Assembly (NCBI RefSeq): GCF_011634835.1
Contig: NZ_SIRP01000001.1
Coordinates: 1,378,216-1,442,215 of the forward strand
Reading direction: 5' to 3'
Length of the DNA: 64,000 nucleotides
From: Isoptericola sp. BMS4
GTDB lineage: Bacteria > Actinomycetota > Actinomycetes > Actinomycetales > Cellulomonadaceae
Shown here: positions 29,511-41,259 of the stretch, piece by piece
How the letters are laid out: the number at the start of each line of letters is the position of its first letter
Numbering within the stretch: position 1 is the stretch's first letter
The notes under the pieces: generated by a model
The model's database searches: none
What the model was told of the DNA's origin: nothing
Seen by the model: the letters and a program-made list of their open reading frames with translations, nothing else
Translations under genes and position numbers: made by a program

Positions 29511-30893
29511 ATGCCCCCCGAGGACTGGACCCAGACCCTGACCGCGGGCCCGCTGCTGGCGATCGCCGCCGCCGCGGTCGCCCTCCTGCTCTTCCTCATC
29601 ATCAAGGTCCGCCTGCACGCGTTCCTGTCCCTGATCCTGGTCAGCCTGCTGACCGCGGTCGCCACCGGCCTGCCGAGCGGCGGCATCGTCGACGTTCTCC
29701 TGGACGGCTTCGGCTCCACGCTCGCCTCCGTGGCGCTGCTCGTCGGCATCGGCGTGATGCTGGGGCGCCTCGTCGAGACGAGCGGCGGCGCCCAGGTCCT
29801 CACGGACGTCCTGATCGCGCGGTTCGGCGAGCGGCGCGCGCCGCTCGCGCTCGGCGTCGCGTCGCTGCTGTTCGGCTTCCCGATCTTCTTCGACGCGGGC
29901 CTCGTGGTGATGCTGCCGATCGTGTTCGCCGTCGCGCGGCGCCTCGGTGGCTCCCTGCTGCTCTACGGGCTCCCGGTGGCCGGAGCGTTCTCCGTGATGC
30001 ACATCTACGTGCCGCCGCACCCCGGCCCCGTCGCCGCGTCGGAGTTCCTCGGGGCGGACGTCGGCACCGTGCTGCTGATCGGGCTCGTCGCGGCGATCCC
30101 CACCTGGTACGTGACCGCCTACCTGTTCGGCCGGCTCGCGGGCCGCCGGTTCGTGCTTCCCGTGCCGGAGATCCTGGGCCACGCCGATGCCGCGCAGACC
30201 GCGAACCCGCCGCGGTTCGGCACGGTCGTGGGCGTCCTGCTGCTCCCGCTCGTCCTCATCTTCGCCAACACCGGGCTGCAGACGGCCGCGTCGGCCGGCT
30301 GGGTCGACGCCGACAGCGCGCTGGTCTCGTGGGCCGGGATGGTCGGCTCGACGCCGGTCGCCCTGCTGATCACCGTGCTCGTCGCCGCGTGGGTGCTCGG
30401 CCGCCGCCGCGGCGTCGAGGGCACCGCGCTGGAGAAGATGCTCGACTCCGCGCTCGGGCCTGTCGCCTCGGTCATCCTCATCACCGGTGCCGGCGGCATG
30501 TTCGGCGGCGTGCTGCGGGCGTCCGGCATCGGCGACGCGCTGGCCGACGTCCTCGGCGACCTGGGGCTGCCGGTCGTCGTGGCCGGGTTCGTCATCGCCG
30601 CCGTGCTGCGCGTGGCGCAGGGCTCCGCGACGGTCGCGCTGACGACCGCGGCCGGGCTCATCGCCCCCGCCGTGGCCGCGGGTGGGTTCAACGGCGTCGA
30701 GACGGCGTCCGTGGTCGTCGCCGTCGCCGCCGGCTCCGTGGTGCTCAGCCACGTCAACGACTCCGGCTTCTGGCTGGTCGGCCGGTTCTTCGACATGGAC
30801 GTCAAGACGACGCTGCGCACCTGGACCGTCATGGAGACCCTCATCGGCGTGATGGGCTTCGCGATCGCGGGTGCCGTGTTCGCCATCGCCTGA
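29511..30893 (+). CDS. gntP: Gluconate:H+ symporter, GntP family
   Basis: 460 residues with about 12-14 hydrophobic helices. Typical GntP motifs are 'KVRLHAFLSLILVSLLTAV', 'LLFGFPIFFDAGLVVMLPIV', 'HIYVPPHPGPVAASEFLGAD', 'VLRVAQGSATVALTTAAG' and 'LSHVNDSGFWLVGRFFDMD'. It imports gluconate or a related sugar acid with protons. With gntK it forms a two-gene catabolic unit feeding 6-phosphogluconate into the pentose phosphate pathway. It ends 17 bases before a very long palindrome shared with the converging ackA gene. Confidence 0.95.
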   Translation: MPPEDWTQTLTAGPLLAIAAAAVALLLFLIIKVRLHAFLSLILVSLLTAVATGLPSGGIVDVLLDGFGSTLASVALLVGIGVMLGRLVETSGGAQVLTDVLIARFGERRAPLALGVASLLFGFPIFFDAGLVVMLPIVFAVARRLGGSLLLYGLPVAGAFSVMHIYVPPHPGPVAASEFLGADVGTVLLIGLVAAIPTWYVTAYLFGRLAGRRFVLPVPEILGHADAAQTANPPRFGTVVGVLLLPLVLIFANTGLQTAASAGWVDADSALVSWAGMVGSTPVALLITVLVAAWVLGRRRGVEGTALEKMLDSALGPVASVILITGAGGMFGGVLRASGIGDALADVLGDLGLPVVVAGFVIAAVLRVAQGSATVALTTAAGLIAPAVAAGGFNGVETASVVVAVAAGSVVLSHVNDSGFWLVGRFFDMDVKTTLRTWTVMETLIGVMGFAIAGAVFAIA

Positions 30894-30910
30894 TGACCTG
30901 AGCCCGTCCC

Positions 30911-30980
30911 GGGTGTTGTGGGTACGCAGTTGGCGTGGTTCCGGACCCGGAACCACGCCAACTGCGTACCCACAACACCC
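30911..30980. repeat. 70-bp near-perfect palindrome (34-bp arms, 2-base loop) between gntP and ackA; member of a dispersed palindromic repeat family
   Basis: Bases 30911-30944 are the exact reverse complement of 30947-30980, with only AC between them. It sits 17 bases after the gntP stop and 14 bases before the ackA stop, so it may terminate transcription from both sides. Its core words TGTGGGTACGCAG and TGGCGTGG recur in the palindrome at 49703-49826. Confidence 0.95.
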
Positions 30981-30994
30981 CAGGGGTGGTGCGT

Positions 30995-32275
30995 TCAGCC
31001 GGACGTGACCGCCGAGGCGGGGCTCAGGTGCTCGACGGCCTCGACGCACTGGCGGGCGATGGCGAGCTCCTCCATCGTCGGGACGACCATGACGAGCGTC
31101 GACGTCCAGTCGGGGGAGACGATCCGCTCGCCGCCCCGGGCGGCGTTGCGCTCGGGGTCGACGGCGATGCCCAGGCCCTCGAGGCCCTCGCAGACGGCGG
31201 CCCGCACGGCGGCGTCGTTCTCGCCGACGCCCGCGGTGAACGCGACGACGTCGACCCGGCCGAGCAGGGCCGCGTACGCGCCGACGTACTTCTTGAGCCG
31301 GTGCACGTAGACGTCGAACGCGAGCGCGGCGTCCTCGTCGCCGTCGTCGATGAGCCGACGCAGCTCGCGGAAGTCGTTGACGCCGGAGAGCCCGAGCACG
31401 CCGGACCGCTTGTTGAGCAGCGTGTCGAGCTCGTCGATGTCCATGCCGGCGTTGCGGGCGAGGTGGAAGACGACGGCCGGGTCGACGTCCCCGGACCGGG
31501 TGCCCATGACGAGCCCCTCGAGCGGGGTGAGGCCCATCGAGGTGTCGATCGGGACGCCGCCCTTGACGGCGGACGCGGACGCGCCGTTGCCCAGGTGCAG
31601 CACGATCGTGTGGAGGTCCTGCACGCGCCGGCCCAGCACGCGGGCCACCTTCCCCGCGACGTACTGGTGGCTGGTGCCGTGGAACCCGTACCGCCGCACG
31701 TCGTGGGCGGCGGCGACCTCGCGGTCGATGGCGTAGGTGTAGGCCTCGGCGGGCAGCGCCTGGAAGAACGCGGTGTCGAAGACGGCGACGTGCGGGACGT
31801 CGCCCAGGAGCTCGCGCGCCACCCGGATGCCCTGCACGTTGGCGGGGTTGTGCAGCGGGGCGAGCGGCACGAGGGACTCGATGCGGTCGACGACGTCGTC
31901 GTCCACCACCACGGGCCCGGAGAACTCGGCGCCGCCGTGCACGACGCGGTGGCCGACGGCGTAGATGCCGGCGTCTGAGAGCCGCGGGCCGATCTCGTCG
32001 AACAGGCCGAGTGCGATCCGCAGCGCCTCGCCGTGGTCGGGCACGTCGGCCTCGCGGCGGGTCCGGTTGCCGCCGTAGGTGTGCGTGACGATGCCCTTCG
32101 CGTCGCCGGCCTCGCCGATGCGCTCGATGGTGCCGGCCGCGATCGCCTCGCCGCCCACCGGGTTGACCAGCTGGTACTTCAACGACGACGACCCCGAGTT
32201 CAGCACCAGCACCGACCCGTGCGCCCCGTACGCGCTGTACGGGTTCGGGCGCTCGGACTCGGGGACGATGCTCAT
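30995..32275 (-). CDS. ackA: Acetate kinase
   Basis: 426 residues. It converts acetyl phosphate and ADP to acetate and ATP. Motifs: '[16 protein letters not shown]', '[18 protein letters not shown]', '[12 protein letters not shown]', '[13 protein letters not shown]', '[18 protein letters not shown]', '[15 protein letters not shown]', '[20 protein letters not shown]' and '[13 protein letters not shown]'. About 26 extra residues at the N-terminus precede the fold. The ATG overlaps the pta stop (ATGA). It is the last gene of the xfp-pta-ackA group and gives the ATP-yielding step. Confidence 0.97.
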   Translation of the reverse strand: MSIVPESERPNPYSAYGAHGSVLVLNSGSSSLKYQLVNPVGGEAIAAGTIERIGEAGDAKGIVTHTYGGNRTRREADVPDHGEALRIALGLFDEIGPRLSDAGIYAVGHRVVHGGAEFSGPVVVDDDVVDRIESLVPLAPLHNPANVQGIRVARELLGDVPHVAVFDTAFFQALPAEAYTYAIDREVAAAHDVRRYGFHGTSHQYVAGKVARVLGRRVQDLHTIVLHLGNGASASAVKGGVPIDTSMGLTPLEGLVMGTRSGDVDPAVVFHLARNAGMDIDELDTLLNKRSGVLGLSGVNDFRELRRLIDDGDEDAALAFDVYVHRLKKYVGAYAALLGRVDVVAFTAGVGENDAAVRAAVCEGLEGLGIAVDPERNAARGGERIVSPDWTSTLVMVVPTMEELAIARQCVEAVEHLSPASAVTSG

Positions 32276-34392
32276 GCGGTCTCCTCCTGTGCCGCGCCGG
32301 GGCTCGGCGCCTGGGCCTGGATGGCGGTGATGGTGACGGTGCTGACGATGTCGGCGACGAGCGCGCCGCGGGACAGGTCGTTCACCGGCTTGTTCAGCCC
32401 CTGCAGCACCGGCCCGATCGCGACGGCCCCGGCCGACCTCTGCACCGCCTTGTAGGTGTTGTTGCCGGTGTTGAGGTCGGGGAAGATGAACACGGTGGCC
32501 CGGCCCGCGACGGACGACTCGGGCAGCTTGGACGCCGCGACGGACGCGTCGACGGCGGCGTCGTACTGGATCGGGCCCTCGACGGACAGGTCGGCGCGGC
32601 GCTCGCGCACCAGCTCGGTGGCGGTGCGCACCTTGTCGACGTCCGCGCCGGAGCCGGACGCGCCCGTGGAGTACGACAGCATCGCCACCCGCGGGTCCAC
32701 CCCGAACTGCGCGGCGGTGGCCGCCGACGAGATCGCGATGTCGGCGAGCTGCTCCGCCGTCGGGTCCGGGACGACGGCGCAGTCGCCGTACACCAGCACC
32801 CGGTCGGGCAGGCACATGAGGAACACCGACGACACGACGGAGACGCCGGGTGCCGTCCGGACGATCTCGAACGACGGCCGGATGGTGTGCGCCGTGGTGT
32901 GCGCGGCGCCGGAGACCATGCCGTCCGCCAGGCCCAGGTGCACCATCATCGTGCCGAAGTACGACACGTCCGTGACGATCTCCCGCGCCCGCTCGAGCGT
33001 CATCCCCTTGTGCGCCCGCAGCCGGGCGTACTCGGCGGCGAAGTTCTCGACGTGCTCCGGGTCGGTGGGAGACAGGACGGTCGCGGCGTCGATGTCGAGA
33101 CCGAGCTCGGCCGCCCGGGCGCGGATCGTGGCCTCGTCGCCGAGGATCACCAGGTCGGCGATGCCGCGGGCCAGGACGGTGGACGCCGCCCGCAGGATCC
33201 GGTCGTCGTCGCCCTCGGGCAGCACCACGCGCTTGCGGTCGGCGCGGGCCCGCTCGATGAGCCCGTACTCGAACATCAGCGGCGTCACCACGGGCGTGCG
33301 GGGAACGTCGAGGCGCGCGAGCAGCGCCTCGCCGTCGACGTGCTGCTCGAACAGGGCGCGGGCGACGTCGATCTTGCGGGTCGCGCCCACCGTGACGTAG
33401 CCGTGCGTCTCGGCGGCGCGCCGCGCGGCGGTGAACGTGTCGAGACGTGTGGCCACCACCGGCACCCGCGGGCCGAGCGCCGACAGGAGCTGCGCGATGA
33501 CGCCGCGCGGCACGTACCCGCCGGTCAGCACGATGCCGGCCAGCGACGGGAACGTCGCCGCCGCGTGCGCGGACAGCAGCCCGAGGAGGACGTCGGCGCG
33601 GTCGCCGGGCGTGATCACGACGGCGCCGTCGGCCAGGTGGTCGAGCACGTGCTCGAACGACATCGCGCCCACGATGACGTCCAGCACCTCGCGAGCCATG
33701 AGGTCGGGGTCGCCCAGCATGAGGGAACCCTCGACGGCCTCGGTGAGCCGGGCCACCGTGGGTGCGTGCAGGAACGGCTCCTCCGGGATCGTCCAGACCG
33801 GCAGCCCGTCCTCCGACATCCGCGCCGCCCCGGCGAGCACACCCGGGCCGCTGCGGTTCACCACCACCCCGACCGGCTGGGCGTGGTTGGCGCGCAGCTC
33901 GCCGACGGCGAGGCGGTTGAGGGCGCGGACCTCGTCGAGGCTGCGGTCGCGGCCCGACGTCACGAGGAGCACGGGGGCGCCGAGGTTCGCCGCCACGCGC
34001 GCGTTGAACGCGAGCTCCGTCGCCCCGGTGACGTCGGTGTAGTCGGTGCCCACCACGACGACCGCGTCGCAGCGCTCGGCGACCGCGTGGTACCGGTCCA
34101 CGATCCGCGACAGCGCCGACTCCGGGTCGGCGTGCACGTCGTCGTAGGTGACGCCGACCGCGTCCTCGTACGCCAGGTCGACGCCGTCGTGCGCCAGCAG
34201 CATCTCCAGCACGTGGTCGCGCGGGGCGTCGACGCCGGCGTCCGACGACGGGGGGTCGGGCACCCGGGACACCGCGCGGAACACGCCGACCCGCCGCACC
34301 TGTCGCACCAGGAGGTCGAGCACCCCCAGGGTCACGGTCGACTTGCCGGTCTCGCCCTCGGGCGAGGCGATGTAGATGCTGCGTGTGCTCAC
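32272..34392 (-). CDS. pta: Phosphate acetyltransferase (long, three-domain form)
   Basis: 706 residues. The N-terminal BioD-like P-loop domain has '[20 protein letters not shown]'; a DRTGG domain (about 220-330) includes '[18 protein letters not shown]' and '[17 protein letters not shown]'; the C-terminal catalytic domain holds '[19 protein letters not shown]', '[14 protein letters not shown]', '[17 protein letters not shown]' and '[16 protein letters not shown]'. It interconverts acetyl-CoA and acetyl phosphate, and the N-terminal part is regulatory in the family. The GTG at 34392 directly precedes the P-loop strand but has only a weak Shine-Dalgarno; an in-frame ATG at 34434 is an alternative start. 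Confidence 0.94.
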   Translation of the reverse strand: MSTRSIYIASPEGETGKSTVTLGVLDLLVRQVRRVGVFRAVSRVPDPPSSDAGVDAPRDHVLEMLLAHDGVDLAYEDAVGVTYDDVHADPESALSRIVDRYHAVAERCDAVVVVGTDYTDVTGATELAFNARVAANLGAPVLLVTSGRDRSLDEVRALNRLAVGELRANHAQPVGVVVNRSGPGVLAGAARMSEDGLPVWTIPEEPFLHAPTVARLTEAVEGSLMLGDPDLMAREVLDVIVGAMSFEHVLDHLADGAVVITPGDRADVLLGLLSAHAAATFPSLAGIVLTGGYVPRGVIAQLLSALGPRVPVVATRLDTFTAARRAAETHGYVTVGATRKIDVARALFEQHVDGEALLARLDVPRTPVVTPLMFEYGLIERARADRKRVVLPEGDDDRILRAASTVLARGIADLVILGDEATIRARAAELGLDIDAATVLSPTDPEHVENFAAEYARLRAHKGMTLERAREIVTDVSYFGTMMVHLGLADGMVSGAAHTTAHTIRPSFEIVRTAPGVSVVSSVFLMCLPDRVLVYGDCAVVPDPTAEQLADIAISSAATAAQFGVDPRVAMLSYSTGASGSGADVDKVRTATELVRERRADLSVEGPIQYDAAVDASVAASKLPESSVAGRATVFIFPDLNTGNNTYKAVQRSAGAVAIGPVLQGLNKPVNDLSRGALVADIVSTVTITAIQAQAPSPGAAQEETA

Positions 34393-34506
34393 GGCCTGCC
34401 TGTTCGGTCGCGTCGGTGAGGTGGTGCTCCCCATTCCATCGCATCGCACCCGGCGGTGCACCGGGGAGGCGGCGTCGCGTTCGTCACGCGACGCCGCCCG
34501 GCCGCA

Positions 34507-37005
34507 CTACTCGTTGTCGCCGCCCGTCGCGGCCGCCGCGTCGTACTGCGGGCCGCCGGTGCGCAGCGCGGTGTCGCCGGCGTCCGGCCACACCCAGTCG
34601 CGCACCTCGGGGATGTCCTCGCCGTGCTCGCGCGTGTACTGGCGCGCCGCGAGGCGGGCGTCCACCATCCGCTGCCGCAGCCCCGCGTACCGCGACCGCA
34701 GCGACGGCACCCGGTCGATGACGTCGATCACCAGGTGGTAGCGGTCGATGTCGTTGAGCATCGCCATGTCGAACGGCGTCGTGGTGGTGCCCTCCTCCTT
34801 GTAGCCGCGCACGTGGATGTTGGCGTGGTTCGTGCGGCGGTACGTGAGCCGGTGGATGAGCCACGGGTAGCCGTGGTAGTTGAAGATCACCGGGCGGTCG
34901 GCGGTGAACAGGGTGTCGAAGTCCGAGTCGGACAGGCCGTGCGGGTGCTCCTTCTCGTCCTGCAGGCGCATGAGGTCCACGACGTTGACCACCCGCACCG
35001 TGAGGTCGGGCAGCTCGTGGCGCAGGATGTCGGCCGCGGCCAGCACCTCCAGCGTCGGCACGTCGCCGGCGCAGCCGAGCACGACGTCCGGGTCGGTGCC
35101 CTCCACCTCGGTGCCCGCCCAGTCCCAGATGCCTAGGCCGCGCGTGCAGTGCGCGATCGCGGCGTCCATCGACAGGAACTGCGGCGCGGGCTGCTTGCCC
35201 GCCACCACGACGTTCACGTACTGGCGGCCCCGCAGACAGTGGTCGTACGTGCTGAGCAGGGTGTTCGCGTCCGGCGGCAGGTACACCCGCACGATCTCCG
35301 CCTTCTTGTTGACCACGTGGTCGATGAAGCCCGGGTCCTGGTGGGAGAACCCGTTGTGGTCCTGGCGCCACACGTGGCTCGACAGCAGGTAGTTCAGCGA
35401 CGCGATCGGACGGCGCCACGGGATGTGGTTGGTGACCTTCAGCCACTTGGCGTGCTGGTTGAACATCGAGTCGACGATGTGGATGAAGGCCTCGTAGCTG
35501 GTGAACAGGCCGTGCCGCCCCGTGAGCAGGTAGCCCTCCAGCCAGCCCTGGCACTGGTGCTCGCTCAGCATCTCCATGACGCGCCCCGCCCGCGCCAGGT
35601 GCTCGTCGACGTCCGGGCCGAAGAAGTCCGCGTTCCACTGCTTGTCGGTGACGTCGTAGACCGCCTGCAGCCGGTTCGACGCCGTCTCGTCCGGCCCGAA
35701 GATGCGGAAGTTGTCCGGGTTGAGCCGCACCACCTCGGTGAGCCAGCGCCCCAGCACGCGCGTGGCCTCCGCGACGGTGCCCCCGGGCGCGGAGACGTCC
35801 ACGGCGAAGTCCCGGAAGTCGGGCAGGCGCAGGTCGCGCAGCAGCTGCCCGCCGTTCGCGTGCGGGTTCGCGCTCATCCGCAGCTCGCCCTCCGGGGCCA
35901 GCGCCGCGACGTCGTCCACCAGCCGGCCGCCTGAGTCGAACAGCTCCTCCGCCCGGTACGACTCCATCCAGTCCTTCAGCACCTGCAGGTGCTCCGGGGT
36001 GTCACGGGCGCTCGACAGCGGCACCTGGTGCGCGCGCCACGAGTCCTCCGTCGTGTGCCCGTCGATCACCGGCGGGCAGGTCCACCCCTTGGGGGTGCGG
36101 AAGACGATCATCGGCCACGCCGGCCGCTCGTCCTCGCCCGCCGCCGCGTCCGCCTTGATCCGCGCGATGTGGTCCAGCACCTCGTCCAGCAGCGCGGCGA
36201 AGCGCCGGTGCGCCGCGGCGTGGTCCTCGCCGTCGAACCCGCCGGTGAAGAAGTACGGCGTGTGGCCGTAGCCGACCATGAGGTCGCGCAGCTCGTCGTC
36301 GCTGATCCGCGCCAGGACCGTCGGGTTGGCGATCTTGTAGCCGTTGAGGTGCAGGATCGGCAGCACGACGCCGTCCGTGCGCGCGTTCACGAACTTGTTC
36401 GAGTGCCAGCTCGTGGCCAGCGGTCCCGTCTCGGCCTCGCCGTCGCCGACCACCGCCGCGACCAGCAGGTCCGGGTTGTCGAACGCCGCCCCGTAGGCGT
36501 GGGAGAGCGCGTAGCCGAGCTCGCCGCCCTCGTGGATCGACCCGGGCGTCTCCGGGGCCACGTGGCTCGGGATGCCGCCGGGGAAGGAGAACTGCCGGAA
36601 CAGCCGGCGCATGCCCTCCGTGTCCTGGGTGACGTCCGAGTAGGTCTGCGAGTACGTGCCCTCCAGGTAGGCGTTCGCGACCAGGCCGGGCCCGCCGTGC
36701 CCCGGCCCGGCCACGTAGACCGTCGACTGGTGGCGCTCGCGGATCGCGCGGTTGAGGTGCGCGTACAGGAAGTTCAGGCCGGGTGTGGTGCCCCAGTGCC
36801 CGAGCAGCCGCGGCTTGACGTCGTCGCGGGTCAGCGGCTGGCGCAGCAGGGGGTTGTCCAGCAGGTAGATCTGCCCGACGGACAGGTAGTTCGCGGCCCG
36901 CCACCACCGGTCGATCCGCTCGAGCGTCTCGTCGGAGACGCCGCCGGTCTCGGCGGTGCGCCACGCGGCGGGGCTGCTGGTCGGTGTGGTCGTGGTGGTG
37001 CTCAT
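34507..37005 (-). CDS. xfp: Phosphoketolase family protein (xylulose/fructose-6-phosphate phosphoketolase)
   Basis: 832 residues, the usual length. It splits xylulose 5-phosphate or fructose 6-phosphate to acetyl phosphate and an aldose phosphate using thiamine diphosphate. Motifs: '[20 protein letters not shown]', '[20 protein letters not shown]', '[18 protein letters not shown]', '[19 protein letters not shown]' (diphosphate binding), '[14 protein letters not shown]' and '[19 protein letters not shown]'. GGGAG lies six bases before the ATG. The pta gene follows after 114 bases with no clear terminator, so acetyl phosphate produced here can go straight to acetate kinase. Confidence 0.97.
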   Translation of the reverse strand: MSTTTTTPTSSPAAWRTAETGGVSDETLERIDRWWRAANYLSVGQIYLLDNPLLRQPLTRDDVKPRLLGHWGTTPGLNFLYAHLNRAIRERHQSTVYVAGPGHGGPGLVANAYLEGTYSQTYSDVTQDTEGMRRLFRQFSFPGGIPSHVAPETPGSIHEGGELGYALSHAYGAAFDNPDLLVAAVVGDGEAETGPLATSWHSNKFVNARTDGVVLPILHLNGYKIANPTVLARISDDELRDLMVGYGHTPYFFTGGFDGEDHAAAHRRFAALLDEVLDHIARIKADAAAGEDERPAWPMIVFRTPKGWTCPPVIDGHTTEDSWRAHQVPLSSARDTPEHLQVLKDWMESYRAEELFDSGGRLVDDVAALAPEGELRMSANPHANGGQLLRDLRLPDFRDFAVDVSAPGGTVAEATRVLGRWLTEVVRLNPDNFRIFGPDETASNRLQAVYDVTDKQWNADFFGPDVDEHLARAGRVMEMLSEHQCQGWLEGYLLTGRHGLFTSYEAFIHIVDSMFNQHAKWLKVTNHIPWRRPIASLNYLLSSHVWRQDHNGFSHQDPGFIDHVVNKKAEIVRVYLPPDANTLLSTYDHCLRGRQYVNVVVAGKQPAPQFLSMDAAIAHCTRGLGIWDWAGTEVEGTDPDVVLGCAGDVPTLEVLAAADILRHELPDLTVRVVNVVDLMRLQDEKEHPHGLSDSDFDTLFTADRPVIFNYHGYPWLIHRLTYRRTNHANIHVRGYKEEGTTTTPFDMAMLNDIDRYHLVIDVIDRVPSLRSRYAGLRQRMVDARLAARQYTREHGEDIPEVRDWVWPDAGDTALRTGGPQYDAAAATGGDNE

Positions 37006-37204
37006 CACACGCTCCCTGGTCTCGGGGTCGATGCCCGGTGGGTGAGGGTGGTCCGCCCGGTCTCATTCCACCCCAGACCTCCGCGCATCGCAGCCCGACC
37101 AGGCCCGACGGGGGAGGTCGTGGCGGTGACGTGGACCCGACGCCGTGTCAGGTCCCGCGGCCGGCCGGACGCCGCGTGATTCCGGCCGGCGCGCCGGGGC
37201 CGTC

Positions 37205-37210
37205 TACGGT
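37205..37210 (+). promoter_or_regulatory. -10 box of a leaderless SURF1 promoter
   Basis: TACGGT lies six bases before the GTG at 37217, in the 211-base gap divergent from xfp. No Shine-Dalgarno is visible for this gene. Confidence 0.5.
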
Positions 37211-37216
37211 GGTCCT

Positions 37217-38128
37217 GTGCCCACTCCGCCCCCGCGTCGACGGTCGTTCTGGGCGGTCGCCCGCCAGCCGCGCATGATCGGCATCCTCCTGGCGCTCCTG
37301 CTCGCCGCGGCCGTGTGCGCACGGCTCGGGGTGTGGCAGCTCGACCGGGCGTACCAGCGGGCCGAGCTCGCCGCCGAGCAGGAGGCGGCGGAGGCCGCGG
37401 CGGCCGCGCCGGAGGGGCTCGGCGAGCTGCTGCCGCCGCAGACGACGTTCCCCGGCCAGCTCGTGGGCCGCGAGGCCTGGGTGAGCGGCACCTACGAGCC
37501 CGACGGACAGGAGCTGGTGGTGGGCCGGTCCCTGGACGGTCGCACCGGGTACCTGGTGCTGACCCCGCTGCGAGTGACCGACGACGGCACGGGCGGGGCG
37601 TCGTGGGCGGACCTGTCCGGGCCGCCCGTCGTGCCCGTCGTGCGCGGCTGGGTCGACTCGCCGACGCCCGGCCCCGACGCCCTGGACGTGCCCGACGGCG
37701 AGGTGCGGGTCACCGGCTGGTTGCAGGCCTCCGAGTCGACGCAGGAGGGCGCCGAGCCGCTGCCCGACAACCCCGGCGGCCCGCCGCTGACCCGCTCGAT
37801 CGCCACCGGCGCGCTCGTCAACGACTGGGGCGGGCCGATCTACTCCGGGTACCTCGTGCTCACGTCCGCCGACCCGGCCCAGCCGGCGGCCGCGGACGGC
37901 GGCCCCGCCGCGCTGCCCCGCCCCGTCATCGAGGGCGGGACCGGCGTCAACCTGCAGAACGTCTTCTACGCGCTGCAGTGGTGGGTGTTCGGGGTCTTCG
38001 CCGTCGCGCTGTGGCTGCGGCTGGTGCGCGACGAGATGGTCGGCGGGCGCCGCGAGCGGCCGCACCGCCGCGGCGACGAGCCCGACGACGACCCCGTGGG
38101 CCGGGGCATCGCCGGCCTGCCCGGCTAG
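37217..38128 (+). CDS. SURF1 family cytochrome oxidase biogenesis protein
   Basis: 303 residues. A first transmembrane helix (about 22-40) reads 'MIGILLALLLAAAVCARLGVWQLDRA' in two adjoining parts, where 'GVWQLDRA' is the SURF1 signature; a second helix near residue 255 is 'YALQWWVFGVFAVALWLRL'. Between them is an extracytoplasmic domain with 'VSGTYEPDGQELVVGRSLDG' and 'PVVRGWVDSPTPG'. SURF1 proteins help insert haem a into cytochrome c oxidase. The C-terminal tail is charged and disordered. It has no oxidase gene next to it. Confidence 0.9.
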   Translation: MPTPPPRRRSFWAVARQPRMIGILLALLLAAAVCARLGVWQLDRAYQRAELAAEQEAAEAAAAAPEGLGELLPPQTTFPGQLVGREAWVSGTYEPDGQELVVGRSLDGRTGYLVLTPLRVTDDGTGGASWADLSGPPVVPVVRGWVDSPTPGPDALDVPDGEVRVTGWLQASESTQEGAEPLPDNPGGPPLTRSIATGALVNDWGGPIYSGYLVLTSADPAQPAAADGGPAALPRPVIEGGTGVNLQNVFYALQWWVFGVFAVALWLRLVRDEMVGGRRERPHRRGDEPDDDPVGRGIAGLPG

Positions 38129-38163
38129 GAGATCGCGCGTCCCTGCCGGTCACGCCCGCGGGG

Positions 38164-38841
38164 TCACGCCCCCGCGCGCTCGGCGACGCGCTCGCGCAGC
38201 TCCCGGGCCGCCCGCTCGGGGTCCGGCGCCCGCGTGATCGCACGCACGACGACGACCCGCTCCGCCCCGGCGTCGAGCACGGCGTCCAGCCGTTCCGCGT
38301 CGATGCCGCCGATCGCGAACCAGGGCGTCGTGGGCCGGGTGCCGGCGACCTCCCGCAGCAGGTCGAGGCCCACCGCGGCGCGCCCCGGCTTGGTCGGCGT
38401 GGCCCACAGCGGGCCCACGCAGAAGTAGTCGACGCCCGGGTCGGCCTCGGCCGCGGCCGCCTGCTCGCGCGAGTGGGTGGACCGGCCCAGCGCGGGGCCG
38501 TCACCGAGCAGCGTGCGCACCGCCGTCGTCGGCAGGTCGTCCTGCCCCATGTGCACCACCGGGGCGCCCGCCAGCGAGGCGACGTCGGCCCGGTCGTTCA
38601 CCGCCCACAGGGCGCCGTGCTCGGCCGCCACCCGCGCGACCGTGGCCTGCAGCTCCAGCTCGCGCGCGACGTCGAGGGTCTTGTCGCGCAGCTGCACGAC
38701 GTCGACACCGCCGGCGAGCGCCGCGTGCAGGAAGTCGGTGAGGTCGCCGGCCTCCTCGCGGGCGTCGGTGCACAGGTACAGGCGGGCGTCGGCGAGGCGG
38801 GCACGGACGACGGCGCCGTCGTCGGGGGAGCGTGTGGTCAC
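38164..38841 (-). CDS. thiE: Thiamine phosphate synthase
   Basis: 225 residues of a TIM barrel. It joins the pyrimidine and thiazole moieties to give thiamine phosphate. Motifs: '[19 protein letters not shown]', '[14 protein letters not shown]', '[20 protein letters not shown]', 'GQDDLP', '[14 protein letters not shown]', '[18 protein letters not shown]' and '[20 protein letters not shown]'. I prefer the GTG at 38841 because TACCCT stands seven bases upstream on the same strand, suggesting a leaderless mRNA; a GTG at 38859 would add six residues. It is divergent from the riboswitch-controlled thiO operon. Confidence 0.93.
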   Translation of the reverse strand: MTTRSPDDGAVVRARLADARLYLCTDAREEAGDLTDFLHAALAGGVDVVQLRDKTLDVARELELQATVARVAAEHGALWAVNDRADVASLAGAPVVHMGQDDLPTTAVRTLLGDGPALGRSTHSREQAAAAEADPGVDYFCVGPLWATPTKPGRAAVGLDLLREVAGTRPTTPWFAIGGIDAERLDAVLDAGAERVVVVRAITRAPDPERAARELRERVAERAGA

Positions 38842-38882
38842 GCGGGCCAGGGTAACCACGGCTCGGGTTACAGTGGCCGCGC

Positions 38883-38960
38883 ACGGGAGCCCCGCCGGGG
38901 CTGAGAGGGCGTCGGAGCCGACCGTCGAACCTGATCTGGATCATGCCAGCGAAGGGAGCA
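38883..38960 (+). ncRNA. TPP riboswitch (THI element) in the thiOSG leader
   Basis: The conserved THI-box words are present in order: GGGAGCCCC with its hairpin, GCTGAGAG, GACCGTCGAACCTGATCTGG and CAGCGAAGGGAG. The last word contains the Shine-Dalgarno of thiO (AAGGGAG, eight bases before the ATG), so bound thiamine diphosphate should hide the ribosome binding site and shut off translation of thiO, thiS and thiG. Confidence 0.95.
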
Positions 38961-38965
38961 TCGTC

Positions 38966-40176
38966 ATGAGCGACCCCCAGCCCGACCTCGTCGTGGTCGG
39001 CGCCGGCATCGTCGGCGCCGCCGTCGCGTGGCGCGCCGCCCGCGAGCAGCTGCGCGTCGTCCTGCTCGACCCCGCGCCCGGCGACGGCGCGACCCGCGCG
39101 GCGGCGGGCATGCTCGCGCCCGTCGCCGAGTCGTGGTTCGGCGAGGAGCCCGCCGCCCGCCTGGGCGTGGCCGGCGCGGCCCGGTGGCCCGCCTTCGCGC
39201 GCGACCTCGCCGACGCGACCGGTCTCGACGTCGGCCTGCGCGCGGTCGGCACCCTCGTGACCGCGTACGACGGCGACGACCTCGGCGAGCTGCGCCGCAC
39301 CGTCGCCCTGCACCGCACCTGGGGGCTCGACTCGACCGAGCTGACCCACGCCGATGCGCGCCGCCTCGAGCCGCTGCTCGGCCCCCGGGTGCGCGGCGCC
39401 GTCCACGCGCCGTCGGACCACGTCGCCGACCCGCGCGCCGCCCACGACGCGCTCCTGGCCGCCCTCGGCGCCGCGCCCCGTGCCACGGTCGTGCGGCAGC
39501 GTGCCCGGCGGCTGCGCACCGACGCCACCGGTGCCGTCGTCGGCGTGGAGGACGCGGCGGGCACCACCCACCGCGCGCCCGCCGTCGTCGTCGCGACGGG
39601 CTGGCAGGCCGGCGACCTGCTCGACGGCCTGCCCGTGAGCGTGCCCGTGCGGCCGGTGCGCGGGCAGACGCTGCGCCTGGACGCCGGGCCCGGCGCCGCG
39701 CCGCGGCAGGTGGTGCGCGGGCTCGTGCAGGGCCGGCCCGTGTACGTGGTGCCGCGCGACGCCGGTACGGGGACGGGCCCGGGCACGACGCCGGAGCACC
39801 GCGAGGTGGTCGTCGGCGCGACCAGCGAGGAGGGCCCCGACGACCGGCGCGCCACCGCGGGCGGCGTCTTCGCCCTGCTGCGCGACGCGCGCGCCCTGCT
39901 GCCCGGCCTGGACGAGGCCGCGCTGGTCGAGGCGACCCCGCGCGCCCGCCCCGGCACCCCGGACAACCTCCCCCTCATCGGGCCGACCGGTGTCCCCGGC
40001 CTGCACCTCGCGACCGGCCACTACCGCAACGGCGTGCTGCTCGCGCCGCTCACCGCCGATGCCGTGGTCGCCGGCCTCCTGGGGCGCGACCCCGACGTGC
40101 CCGCGCTCGCCGCCGCCGACGCCGGGCGCTTTACCACCGGCAACCTCACCACCGCCCCCAACCGAGGAGCCCACCG

Positions 40177-40180
<4 letters not shown>
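38966..40180 (+). CDS. thiO: Glycine oxidase ThiO
   Basis: 404 residues. It oxidises glycine to the imine used for thiazole synthesis. The FAD-binding loop is 'LVVVGAGIVGAAVAWRAA', followed by 'GDGATRAAAGMLAPVAE', 'RRLEPLLGPRVRGAVHAP', 'PVRPVRGQTLRLD' and the C-terminal 'ATPRARPGTPDNLPLIGPTG' and 'HLATGHYRNGVLLAPLTAD' characteristic of ThiO. It directly follows the TPP riboswitch and its stop overlaps thiS (ATGA). Confidence 0.95.
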
Positions 40181-41251
<1,071 letters not shown>

Positions 41252-41259
41252 ACGCTGGG

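Noticed and set aside
30995-34444. Possible Pta-AckA fusion in one open frame
   Set aside because: The frame upstream of 32275 is a shadow; real Pta is read in a different frame and overlaps ackA by four bases, so these are two coupled genes.
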